DNA of 64,000 nt, taken from positions 155,001 to 219,000 of the forward strand of contig CAJNDS010000089.1 in the NCBI GenBank assembly GCA_905221605.1. Direction: 5' to 3'. This DNA comes from Symbiodinium natans (taxonomy: Eukaryota > Sar > Dinophyceae > Suessiales > Symbiodiniaceae). This document shows positions 1 to 9,911 of the stretch, one piece after another (positions within the stretch are counted from its first letter, which is position 1; each line of letters starts with the position of its first letter). The notes under the pieces are model-generated. The model ran no database searches. It saw only the letters and a list, made by a program, of their open reading frames with translations, and had not been told where the DNA came from. Position numbers and translations under genes: made by a program.

Positions 1-178
1 AAGCTTCTGGAGAGCACCTGGCACCTGGTACTCGGAGTAGGTTTCCCGATCCATGGATTCCCAAACTGCCTTCTTTGCTCCAAACCTTGGCACATGCGGG
101 AGCCCATGGGTTGAGGCAAAAGCACCGAGGCACAGAAACAGGTCAGATGTTTGCAACAGTTCGGTACTGTTCGGTACA

Positions 179-208
179 CTTATGTGCACTTATGTGCACT
201 TATGTGCA
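179..208. repeat. Triplicated 10-mer CTTATGTGCA
   Basis: Three exact head-to-tail copies of CTTATGTGCA. They follow two near copies of TTCGGTAC, so the patch is a small slippage-type array. No function is evident. Confidence 0.8.
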
Positions 209-349
209 CATGCTGTCAGTATTCCGCAGGTCATCTGCTGTAGTTCCCCGAACACCCGAAGAGCGAAGATCGGACTTGCCTTTGATGTGCTTCTTCGCTG
301 TGCGTCATTGCGAAGTGCTGCCCACAGAGCCTTTCGAATCTCACAGAAG

Positions 350-363
350 CCCCCCCCCCCCCC
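350..363. repeat. C14 homopolymer
   Basis: Uninterrupted run of 14 C. It is prone to slippage and sequencing error, so nearby frames are unreliable. Confidence 0.9.
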
Positions 364-3300
364 GGCCTTGACATGATATGTAAGGAATGTAGGGTTTTTT
401 GTAAGTTTTTCATATGGTTGCCCTTTTTTTGCAACTTTGATACGGGTTTGAGGATGTGTTGAGCCTCGAACCTCATGGCATACGAGATCCATCTCAGCCT
501 GCTCCGAAAATCGACTGTGGAGGATTTAAGGCCTTTGCCAGAAACGCGTGCGAAGTGAACGCGAAAAGGAGGGTCCGCTTCTGTGCTGCCTCAGGGGCAT
601 GTACTGTAGGGCCATCGGGGCTTTGTGGAGCCATGATGAGTCACGATGAGCCGTGATGAGTCATGAGCCATGAGCAGTCTGCGATGGCCTTGGGACTGGA
701 GGTGCGGCAGACGGACCTGAAGCCCCCGGCTGTGGAAGAGCCGCCAGAGGGGCTGAGAACTGAGGAGTGGTAAGGGGTCACATGTCGGAGTCCATCTTGG
801 CCACGCCTTCTTGTGTTTTGGCAGTTCTCGTTTTGGCCGAAATTTGTGACTTGTGAAAGGCTTCGTGAGATCTGTGAGATTTGCCGAGGCTTCCGCTGGA
901 GCTCAAGTGGCCGGGCGTGCGCCCTGTGGCGTGGTCCACCAGGCAACCGTAGAGTGAGAAGGTACACGTAGGTATGCGATAGTACGACGAGTATTATAGA
1001 TTACAGATTTGCAGGCAATTTCAGACGTCTAATGGTTGGTTTTCGGTTTTCATTTATTGGGGGCCACGTGGCTGCGTAACATGTTGCATGGCAAGAACAG
1101 GGTCAACACAGACCTCCCTATTCAAATTAAGCAGCATCGTTCGCAGAAAGGGCGGCTTCGTGAAAGACTTCAATGATGTCTCAGGCATTTCATCGCATGT
1201 CGCTAGAGACAAACATCTTAAGCTTCGCACGCTGCTTCCTTCGTGGCTCCAAACTCCACACGTTGAATGCCGTAGCGGGGAAGTGGTTCCTGCTGCGACC
1301 TTTGGCGCCGCCTGCCTCAGTTTCAAGCTGTGGTTTCTCTAAGCGCGCGAATCTAGGACAAAGCTTCGGCTAGGTATCACGCAGCCTGGAAATTGCTCTC
1401 CATGATGTACGTTCTTGTAGATCGATTATACGCCTGTCCTTTTCCCAGGTCCCTGAGATTGCACAGGCAGGCAGCTCAGATTCGACTTGTTCCCGTCCAC
1501 GAACTTCAGCAGTTGTCGCTTCTGTCGGGGCAAAAACTCTGAATTCCACACGCAGCAATGACAAGCAACCGCTACTCCAGGATTGACGACTCATTCGCTG
1601 TTCAAAACGCCCTGAAACAACACTAGCTCACAGCTGTGCGCTCTCTGGCCACACCATGCCACATCTGCATTCTTCTTCGCTTCTCGTTTGGGCTCACCCA
1701 ACCGCAAAAGCGTCAGCTGCAAAGAGGAAATTCAAATTCAAGCCCAGCTGCAGGCTCGGGCGTTGTGGGAAGCCTTCGTTACCAGTCCTCTCCATCGGCG
1801 CAAGAGGCACCCATGAGCAAAGAAGAGGTTTAGGGCAGGTGCGTTTGACCTGAATTCAGGTCAGTTCGGTGCCATTGCGAGGGAGCCTTGTGTGATTCTT
1901 TGAGTTTGTCCATCGCCAGCCTTTCTACGTATATGAGACCCAGCCAAGACTTGTACATTGTGGGTCAACGGCGCCTTCTGCGTTGCAACGTGAGGTCAGC
2001 GACCTCGTTCTGGGTTCCCTGTAACCCGCTTTTAGCCCAAGACCTCTAGCCAACCTGCGCAGGGTCGATAAGCAGTATTCTAAGGTGCTGGAACAGAGTC
2101 GCAGTATCTGGAACGTGGAAGGCACCTTTGGTTCAAAACATTGCTGCAAGCAGCCTTCAGAGAGCTGTGGAAACGGCTCCCCCCCATGCCCCCTCCCTCC
2201 CCCCCCCCTCCCAGCCCCAGCACTCCCGAGCCACTCACCCAGCTTTGCGTTCGCACGTTGTTCACGTGGGTTTGGGCCTTTTCGTTGGGTACTGTTTTGC
2301 TGGCACCTCAAGGATAATCTATCCCGCGAAGCCATTTCTTCCGGGCGGTGATCTTGTGGCTCATATGATCCTGGTCTGTAGCTGGTTTGACAAAACTTGA
2401 CAGGTTGGGGGATGACCTGTGATGACCGGATTTCCCCACCTGGACTGCAGCGTGTTGCTCCGTGTTGATAAGGGACTGTGTCCTCTGAAGTCAGGAGGGC
2501 CGGTGTCTTCGGAGTCTAACTTCCACCGCCGCTAGCTTGTGGGTCGCCTGAAACCTTTCAACGTTTTGTGCATCGCCTTTATCAAGGCATTTCTCCGCTT
2601 GCGTCTTGGTTTCCCTGTTGCTTGGGCTGCAAGATCTCTGGGGCCTCCACGGACTCTCAGAATGGAGCTGAAGATTAGGTGGCTCGGTGTATACTGCTAT
2701 GCTGTATGGCTATATGCACTACATGCTATATACTTTTGAGGGGGCGGGCCGTAGAACATGGGAAGCCCTACGGGTTAAGAGGCCCAGGTTGTGGCGCCCA
2801 TCAATTTTTCACAGAAAGAGCCTTACCTTGTCCCTTGGTCTTATGTGGAAAAGATAACTGCTGCGGAACTTGGATGCAGTCCCCAGTGGACATATCTACA
2901 TGTGCCTGGGGCAAGAGACAGCTGCACTTTACCAGCAGAGCCTGACTGCATCTTAGTCAAGAGTCTTGGCGAAAGTACCGGGAACTTGCTCGCGACGTGA
3001 TGCACCTTGGCATCTTGGGCAACATGAGAGCTGCCTTGGCAAAACGTGCAGTAGGATCTCCGAGGTACCCGAAACTTGTGGTGCAAAGTTCCCAAAGTGC
3101 TAAGCCGCTAAGCATGTAGTGGTGTGTGTTTTGGGTGCTTCACGAGATCCGCGTAGTCTCGCATGCTGTGGCTGAATACGATATCTGGGACAGTCGTGCC
3201 TTGGCGCTACAGAGTTCCGCCACTATGCGTCTAAGTTCGCCTGAGCGCCTTTCTGCAAGTCTTTTGATGAGCTGGAAGCTGCGTGCACCCGAATGGCGGC

Positions 3301-5510
3301 AGTATGCGGCAGTGACGGCTGTTGTCTGCATGGTCCGCCTTGAAGAGCAACTGCACTGCTCTTCGGAGTTCCTGTCCGACACCGACATTTAAGACCATCC
3401 ATTGGTAACCTCAAATTTATGGGCCGTTTATGGGCCAATATGCAGCAAAGTATTAAATCCGTGGCATCGTGATACATCAGGGGCTGGGATCAGGTGGTTC
3501 ATTTCGATTTCGCGTCTGCTGAATGACCCAATGATGGCCAAAGGCACAATGCGCACCTCCAGAAATAGACCCCCTAGCTCGGCAAGAGGGTCAGCCAGTT
3601 ATGTTATCTAAGGCGTGGCGACTTTCAAGGCAGTTTGGAAGTTTGAGCCTCCTCCTGTCCTGGCGTATTCTAGGATCGTTCCTATCACAACCTACTGAGG
3701 TGAATTCTCGCTCTGACTTCCCGAACGAAAGACACTTTGGCACGCAGACAATCTAAAGTCGAACCACCGTGTAAGAAAAATGAAGGGGCAAGCTGTTTAG
3801 CAACCCAGAACCAAACCTACAAGTGTGGCTGCAAATATGACGACGGTGTACTGTGTTACATAATGCGCACGCTCACACTAAGACCCCTCTTCCCCCAACA
3901 AATCTGGAGAGCTAGACCCGAACATGTCAACAATACGCCACCCTATGAACTGTTGTGCAAAAACTCGCTGCTGCAGGCTTCAGCTTCAAGTGGGGCTTTG
4001 TCCCTGATTTACTGGAACAATGTCGCACACCCATCTATGCAAGAATCTTGCTGATCCGGGTTGTGTGCGAGGGCTTCACTTCCTGGTACATAAGACGGAC
4101 ACCTTTGCATTCCTGTAAACAGTAGTCAAAGATTCCCGTCTAAAAGCACAGCCGGCTATATGCATAAGGTCTTCGTGCTGAGGTCAAGGATGGAACATTT
4201 CTTGTGCACGATGTACAAGGTGTTTTTTGTGTTCAGTATCACAGGGCTTGGAGATGCTACTTCCAAGCTGCTGTTGCATGTTGAAGGCTCTTCCTAGTTT
4301 CGAAGTACTCAGTTCAAGGACTCTAAGACGGAATCTGTGAGTATCTATCTGTGCTTCTTCTAGAACGATTCTGCGGCAAGCTCGCTTTTACATTGCAGCG
4401 TCGACAAGACTTAAGTTTAAGGGGGTAGCTCTGTTGGATTTCGGGCTCAATCAGTGACTCAGATTGTGTTACGCAAGTGAAAAAGCCGCAAAGCCGAACC
4501 GATGTTGGAGCAAGCCTTGGGCTAAGGTCGACTCCTCAAATTCCTGCCTCACTATGGCAGAAGGCTGCACGAGCGTTAATGAGTCGCAGCCCAAATGTCA
4601 GCGCATTCGGGGGCACTCAGTTCTCCAGGCAACGTGCCTCGGTCGTTCCTGCCGGGCCGGGGGGGGGGGGAGAGGGGTACATCATGTGCCATGGGGCTCT
4701 CTCCACTGGCTCTCTGTCTCAATATCCGTCTCTTGGGAAGCTCATGGCTGTATGATCTGTGTGATGTTGCCAAAGTACGCCCTGTCTTGAGACCGAGCTC
4801 TGACATAGAAAGCGTGGCTGTGAATCCTTTGCCCAAGGTGATGAAAAGAAAGACGAGGATCCGAAGCCCGATGAGGGCAAAGGAAATGACCAGGACCACG
4901 TTCGCATTGCATGGCATTCAGTAACTCAGTATGTTCGTCGTTGCATATGACAGCCCGATGCATATGGGGGTTTAAGGACCGCAAGAAGGAAAGGGAAGCG
5001 GCCCTGGAGCAGGCAGAAGCCGCTGCCGGGCAAAGCTCAAGCAGAGTTGTTTCGAGTCTCGGCCATGGATGCGTGCACCTACTTTAGCAGTTGGGACTCG
5101 TCACGCTAAATACCCTTGCAGTACCCTCGCAATGCCTGCTGCAACCTCTTTCCGAGGGGTTTGCTGTAAGGGCAAGCTTTCCGGGTGTCGCAAGAGTATT
5201 TTGTGTGGCGGACCTTGAACCCGGAAAACTGCCGGGGGGGCAGAGGGTCCAGCCTTTAAGCAAAAGAGCAGCGACGCGGCATGCAGGCACAGGCTGCGCG
5301 AGCAGCTGCGCTTCCGGCCCAGGGCCTTGGACTCCTCGGAGACAATCTGTAGCAGAAGACGAGTAGAAGCTTTTAGAAGCAACCTTTTGCAGTAGCTGTG
5401 GCCGTTGCTGATGGCAACGCACTGAGAGAACCTGCTGTTGTGGACTCTTCTGGCTCAAGTCGCTTCATCGTTCACTCTCATCCAAGTGGAGTCATGTAGA
5501 GTCGCCAGCC

Positions 5511-8500
5511 ATGCCTTGGTGCGGGCCACAACATGGGTCAAAGGTGCTCAGCACCGGCGATTGGTTTGACGTCATGCCCAGCTTCTGGGGAGAGACAGCC
5601 AGTGGCTGCAATTTCAACCACCTCCATGCAGTCCAACTCAAAGGTAGGGCTGTCCCCCCGGGAAGGAAGAAAAAAGGAGGTTGGGGGGTTGTTGTGATTC
5701 GACCCGGCCCTTTTACACAGGCGAGCGCCTGGACATGAAGCGCTTGCGCCTGGCACTGGATCGTCTGCAAGCGCAGCATCCGCGGCTCCGGGCCCGGCAA
5801 ACATGGGATGCCTGCGGCCAGCACTACTTGGCCCTTGGCTCAGACATTCAGAGGCTTCAGGAAGACATCTTAAGTTGGGTCACCCTGCTTCGACTGAGCC
5901 AGGGTTCGCCTCGGCCCGTGCATGGAGTTACAGCTTTGAGGACGGTTGCTGTGCATAGAAGCACGACGGATTCTTTTCAGGTGGAAGACAGCACGCCCCT
6001 ACCAATCTACGAGAAGATTGGGCAGGACGTGGCTACAATGAACCTGGATCTGGAGGCGGCGCTCATGACTCTCGGCTGGGGTTCTTGCACTTGCAGACAG
6101 AGGGCTTCCAGTCAGAAAAGCATTCCCACTGGATGAGGGCCTTTCCAACAAGGACCCAAATGGACGTGCACCCCTCGGTGTTTGTGACCTACATATGGCA
6201 TCTTGGCTGGTTGAGAGAAAGCCTCGCTGAAACCGAAGCTGCGTGCAACGGTGCTTACAGTTACATCCCTGCACTCTGCGTCCTGCTTGGCATGGCTGCG
6301 CCAGAAGTGCCAAGGTATGGCGATGCAGTGCAGCGGGCACTTCTGATTGTGGGCATGAGGTGGGGGCTTGGCCTGATAAAGGCTGTAGCGGCTGCGCAGA
6401 AGGAGCTTTTGACTTTTGACCCAGAGCTCTGCTTTGTGTAAACGTTGACCCCCATGCCAGGCATGGGCCGGGGGATGGTCGGGCGGTGGAGATTGCCCTC
6501 GCGCACCTTGCCGGCATTCTGCGGCACGTGCCCGCGTGCTTCGCCATGCCGCTACAATCATCCGGTGCGACCTCTCAATCGCTGTTCTGCAAGGCAGCTG
6601 CTCTTGCTTTACGAAGGACGGCCGCTTCCGGAAGGAACCGGCAGCAGCCGCCCGGTGCTGAAGTGTGGTCCAAGCCCTCATTCTTCTTTGGGTTGTACCG
6701 TAGCCGACGTTTTGTCTTTTTGCCATTGCTTTCTTCGGTGGGATCCTGTGCATCTTTTTGGGCAGAAGCGAGAAGCTGATCATCACCAGTAGCGGCTGCC
6801 AATCAAAGTGCTACACTAATGACGAGTCGCAGCAGCAGAAGAATGATTCTGCAGCGCCGAGGCCACATGAACTACACAGAGATTGTTGGCTACCGGGGGA
6901 ACTTGAGCCCGGAGCAGGTGCGGAAGTGGCGGTCGATCGAGGCAGACTATCCGCCAAAGATTCGCAACGCCCAGCATGAGCCTTGGATGCGGGTGCAGCA
7001 CGTGTTGGCCTGGGTTAGTTGGTACTCTGAACGGAGCATGCGCTGAGCTCAAGAGCGCACACAGCAGAAGTAAGGACACCTTCGTTCAGCCGCGGCACCC
7101 AGAGTTCCGGGCAGTTTTCGAGGCTTCTGCTTTATTTTGCTGTCAAGCCGAGAACCTGCTGGGCAAGGCATCGTATGAATGACGGATGCCAACTCAACGC
7201 CTTGCGAGGGCTTCTGCCTGGAGCTGATGCGCCTGGACGCCCAGGAGACGAAAGCACTGGCCAAAGCCAGCCGAGCTGCAGGAGCAGCAGCAAGAAGAGG
7301 GAAGGCTGTATACAAGGGAATCGTCATGTCGGTTCCACAATGTTCCACATGGGCTGCTGAGAAGCCTGAGGGATCCTGAGAGCTTGGCTTGCGTGTGAAT
7401 TCACCATATTCAGCAGCAGAAAGTAAACAAATTACAGTGGAGTCTACCGGTCTACCGTAGCTGTCCTGAGAATGTGTAGTATAGTTCTGTGCCCGGCAGA
7501 ATCGGAGTCATGTTTTGGATGCCAGCGAGAATCAGCCCGAATGCTCTGCTGGCAGGAACAACCGTGACCGGTGCAATCGTGGCCGCAGCGCACCTGGCTG
7601 TACTGAAGGAGCTCCATCGGGCACCGCAGACCCTAAGCATCCCTAAACCCTACACCCTAAACCCTAAGCCCTAAGCCCTAAGCCCTAAACCCTAAACCGC
7701 AGTAGCCGGAAGCCTGGTTGGCTGGCTTCTATTTTCCCATTGCCCTGGGCCCTGCGAGGAGCTTCACTCCAGGAATCTGGAATCCGATCGCATCTGCATC
7801 GGCCTCCTCATGAACGAGCGCTCTTTTCTAGAGGCACCCCCTCTTCTTCTTCAGGGATCGTGTTTGAATGTGAACTTGAGAACTTGCCCTCAGGGCTCAG
7901 CTAAGCTGCCATTTGGTGCCTGAGGACAAGCGCTATTCCCAGGAGATGGGGAACTTTGCAAGCGCCCTGCACTGGTTTTCGGAGGTCCAGCCGGATTTCT
8001 GGCACACAGCCAGGGAAGCCCGTCGATTCATGGATCGAATCATCCTGGAGCGACGTTTGCGCAAGTCACGGAACAGGCTGACGGAAATGCCGTGACAGGC
8101 TGATGTGGCACGACTGTGTGCTGCATGGTTGGACGTTGTTGCGCAGGAGGGAGCTAGCTTCACCGGTTTCATCATCCAGAATGAGCCTCCCGGCCTTATG
8201 GGCATCAATTTCCATTTGTCTTGAGCCGGCACAATGAGACAGACTTCCTGCAGGTTCACTTCCGCAGAGTTCGTGCGGATGATGTCGGGAAGCTCTGCAG
8301 AGCTTCTGAGTGCCATGGGCCAGAGCGGAGACCACATCGCCGTGCCTGCGGCTGCATCTTTGGAAGCCCCGCTGTAGCTTTTCAGCTTTTCCATACGCTG
8401 GAGAAGCACTGAAGCGGGAAGATCTGTGAGGTGTCATCTCTGGGTGTCCTGACCAGTTTCGGCAAGTACGACAACTTTGAGGTACTCGAGAACATCCAGG

Positions 8501-9326
8501 CCTGTTGCATGTCGGCCTCTCTACAAGCTGTTAAGGGCCGTAAGCCCTTAGAGGCCCTAAACCTCAGCACGGGAAGGCTTGCACCATGGCACCACTGCGA
8601 GGCGGCACATGCGGCACTCATGGGCGTCAACTTGTCCGTCTGCACCAGTGGGGCCTCTGGTACCATGGCAATGAGTGTCCAGGTGACGAAGAGTCTCAAT
8701 AGCAAATCAGGGCCTTTCAGTTGGCGAACCCCCATAATAACCCCCCCGCCCCCAAAAAAAAATAGCAAGAAAAAAAAACCGAAAACATCGGCAGCCAAGG
8801 AATGTGGTGCCAAGAGCCAGGGAGTTGGCCCAGGCACTATGCCGGCACATCAAGGCCTTCAGAATACGAACTTCTAAGTGCCGTTCAGATGGCCATGGGT
8901 TCATGTGGTGTTCATGCGGGTTCATGTGGGTTCACGCACACCTACCTTCTCATAGAACATTCAGAGGCCTCGAAATCCCTGCTTGAAGAATCGCCCCCAG
9001 CTGCATAGCAACAGGCAACAGCACCCCAACCTACATCAAAGGACAGGTTCGCACTCCAAACTGACCATCGTCGGTACCTTCCATGGTGCCATGGTGCACG
9101 AACGCATCCTCAGCAAACACATGCAAACGCGCTCCAAGCCCTTTGAAGAGAAACCCTAAACCCTAAACCCTAAACCCTAAACCCTAAACCCTAGAGGGAG
9201 CGCTGCCAGGAGGCCCTCAGCAACCCACCGCCCGCTGCAGCGGGCGAAGGCGAAGTCGTGAGCCCTGTGGCGGATGACTTTCGGGAGACTTGCGAGGCCC
9301 ATTCCGACTTTTTTGCTGACTTGTGA
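5511..9326 (+). CDS. Condensation-domain acyltransferase-like protein, multi-exon
   Basis: Exons that join in phase read as one condensation-type CoA-dependent acyltransferase domain (the NRPS condensation / alcohol O-acetyltransferase fold). Exon 5511-5643 gives the opening LSTGDWF. Exon 5721-5860 gives GERLDMKRLRLALDRLQ followed by HPRLRAR, the typical first helix. Exon 5981 onward carries PLPIYEKIG. An exon ending 7281 (LMRLDAQETKALAKA) joins 7556-7620 (TTVTGAIVAAAHLAVL), the C-lobe helix. Exon 7901 to about 8080 has EMGNFAS and FWHTAREARRFM. Exon 8431-8659 has VSSLGVLTSFG. Exons 9047-9147 and 9195-9326 end at TGA 9324. Introns start GT at 5644 and 8660, GA at 5861, 7282 and 9148, and GC at 7621. 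The family's HHxxxDG catalytic motif was not found; it should lie between 6080 and 7200. The start codon is uncertain. Substrate is unknown. Confidence 0.75.
7621..7900 (+). repeat. Intron carrying CCCTAAA/CCCTAAG telomere-type heptads
   Basis: From about 7632 to 7699 the intron holds some nine CCCTAAA, CCCTAAG or CCCTACA units, directly after a GC donor at 7621 and before the exon that starts at 7901. CCCTAAA is the complement of the TTTAGGG telomere unit. The tract is degenerate, so it is not a functional chromosome end. Confidence 0.85.
8897..8936. repeat. Degenerate GGGTTCATGTG tandem
   Basis: Four imperfect copies of a 9-11 base word (ggttcatgtg, gttcatgcg, ggttcatgtg, ggttcacg) inside the intron between exons ending 8659 and starting 9047. 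Confidence 0.7.
9148..9194 (+). repeat. 47-base intron built of CCCTAAA repeats
   Basis: The upstream exon ends in phase 0 after codon GAA at 9145-9147. The next bases are GAGAAA, then CCCTAAA units, ending CCCTAG. Reading straight through meets TAA in the first heptad, while removing 9148-9194 (GA donor, AG acceptor) restores a clean frame RERCQEALSNPPPAAAGEG and so on to the TGA. The intron is therefore essentially only the telomere-type repeat. Confidence 0.65.
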
Positions 9327-9387
9327 TCAGTGGCTTAGTACTAGAATCAAGTTGATTTCGGTGCTTTTGGGTTTTCCTTTTTTTTTT

Positions 9388-9515
9388 GGGGGGGGGGGGG
9401 AGAGGGGGGGGGGGGGAGGGGAGAGGGGGGGGGGGAGAGGGGGGGGGAGAGGGGGGGGGGGGGGGGGAGAGGGGGGGGGAGGGGGGGGGGAGGGGGGGGG
9501 AGAGGGGGGGGGGGG
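9388..9515 (+). repeat. Poly-G tract with periodic GAG interruptions
   Basis: About 128 bases that are nearly pure G broken by single A or AGA, following a T tract at 9378-9387. It lies between the stop of the acyltransferase-like gene (9326) and the start of the transporter (9912). It could form stacked G-quadruplexes. Glycine/arginine open frames across it are composition artefacts. Confidence 0.9.
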
Positions 9516-9534
9516 TCGTTGGTTTTGAAGTTCG

Positions 9535-9700
9535 CAGTGTTCTGGGGCTTTGGGGTTTGAAGCTTTAAAGTTTTAGAGGTTTGGGTTTTGGAGGTTCAGA
9601 GGTTTTGGAGTTTTGACGTTTTGGGGTTTAAAGTTTGGGTTTTAGGGTTTTAAAGTTCTGGGTTGTGGGTTTTGGCGTTTTGGCGTTTTGCGGTTCGTCG
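9535..9700 (+). repeat. Degenerate TTTGGG/TTTTAGAGG telomere-like array
   Basis: A run of words such as TTTGGGG, GTTTGAAG, GGTTTTGGAG and GGGTTTTAGGG. It reads as a decayed TTTAGGG-type array in the 585-base gap between two genes. Confidence 0.65.
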
Positions 9701-9911
9701 CAGACCTCTTAACTCACTTGACGCCTGAGATCATGCAGCCGCTGATTGCCAAGAACCGGTCCCGTCTGATCGAAGCGAAGAGGACGGGTTGATACTAGTA
9801 GTAATTCTAATGGCAGACGCGCAGTCGGTGGCAGCCGGTTCGCATTCTGGGCGATGCTTTGAGAACCGAGAAGACACGTGAGTAGCCAGGACGGCCCACG
9901 GAACAGATGCC

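Larger units (their letters stand above)
1..5500. other. No recognisable gene; simple repeats only
   Basis: I find no reading frame here with family resemblance or convincing coding texture. The open frames present are short, overlap on both strands and lack motifs. Visible structure is limited to a triplicated 10-mer near 179, a C14 run at 350, stuttering GATGAGTCA/TGAGCCATGA words around 630-675, a C-rich patch at 2185-2215 and a G-rich patch near 4660. It may be intergenic or intronic to an upstream gene; I cannot tell which. Confidence 0.5.

Noticed and set aside
1-6. Sequence begins exactly with a HindIII site
   Set aside because: It may hint at a clone end but is equally a coincidence; no vector sequence follows.
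6085-6441. 118-codon frame following the N-lobe exons of the acyltransferase-like gene
   Set aside because: Open but without resemblance to the family; it may be an intron. Not used in the reconstruction, though a transcript could rescue it.
7632-7699. True chromosome end
   Set aside because: The tract is short, degenerate and lies between two exons of one gene.
9274-9528. Gly/Arg-rich frames over the poly-G block
   Set aside because: The bases are a homopolymer-like tract after a good stop codon; the frames come from composition alone.
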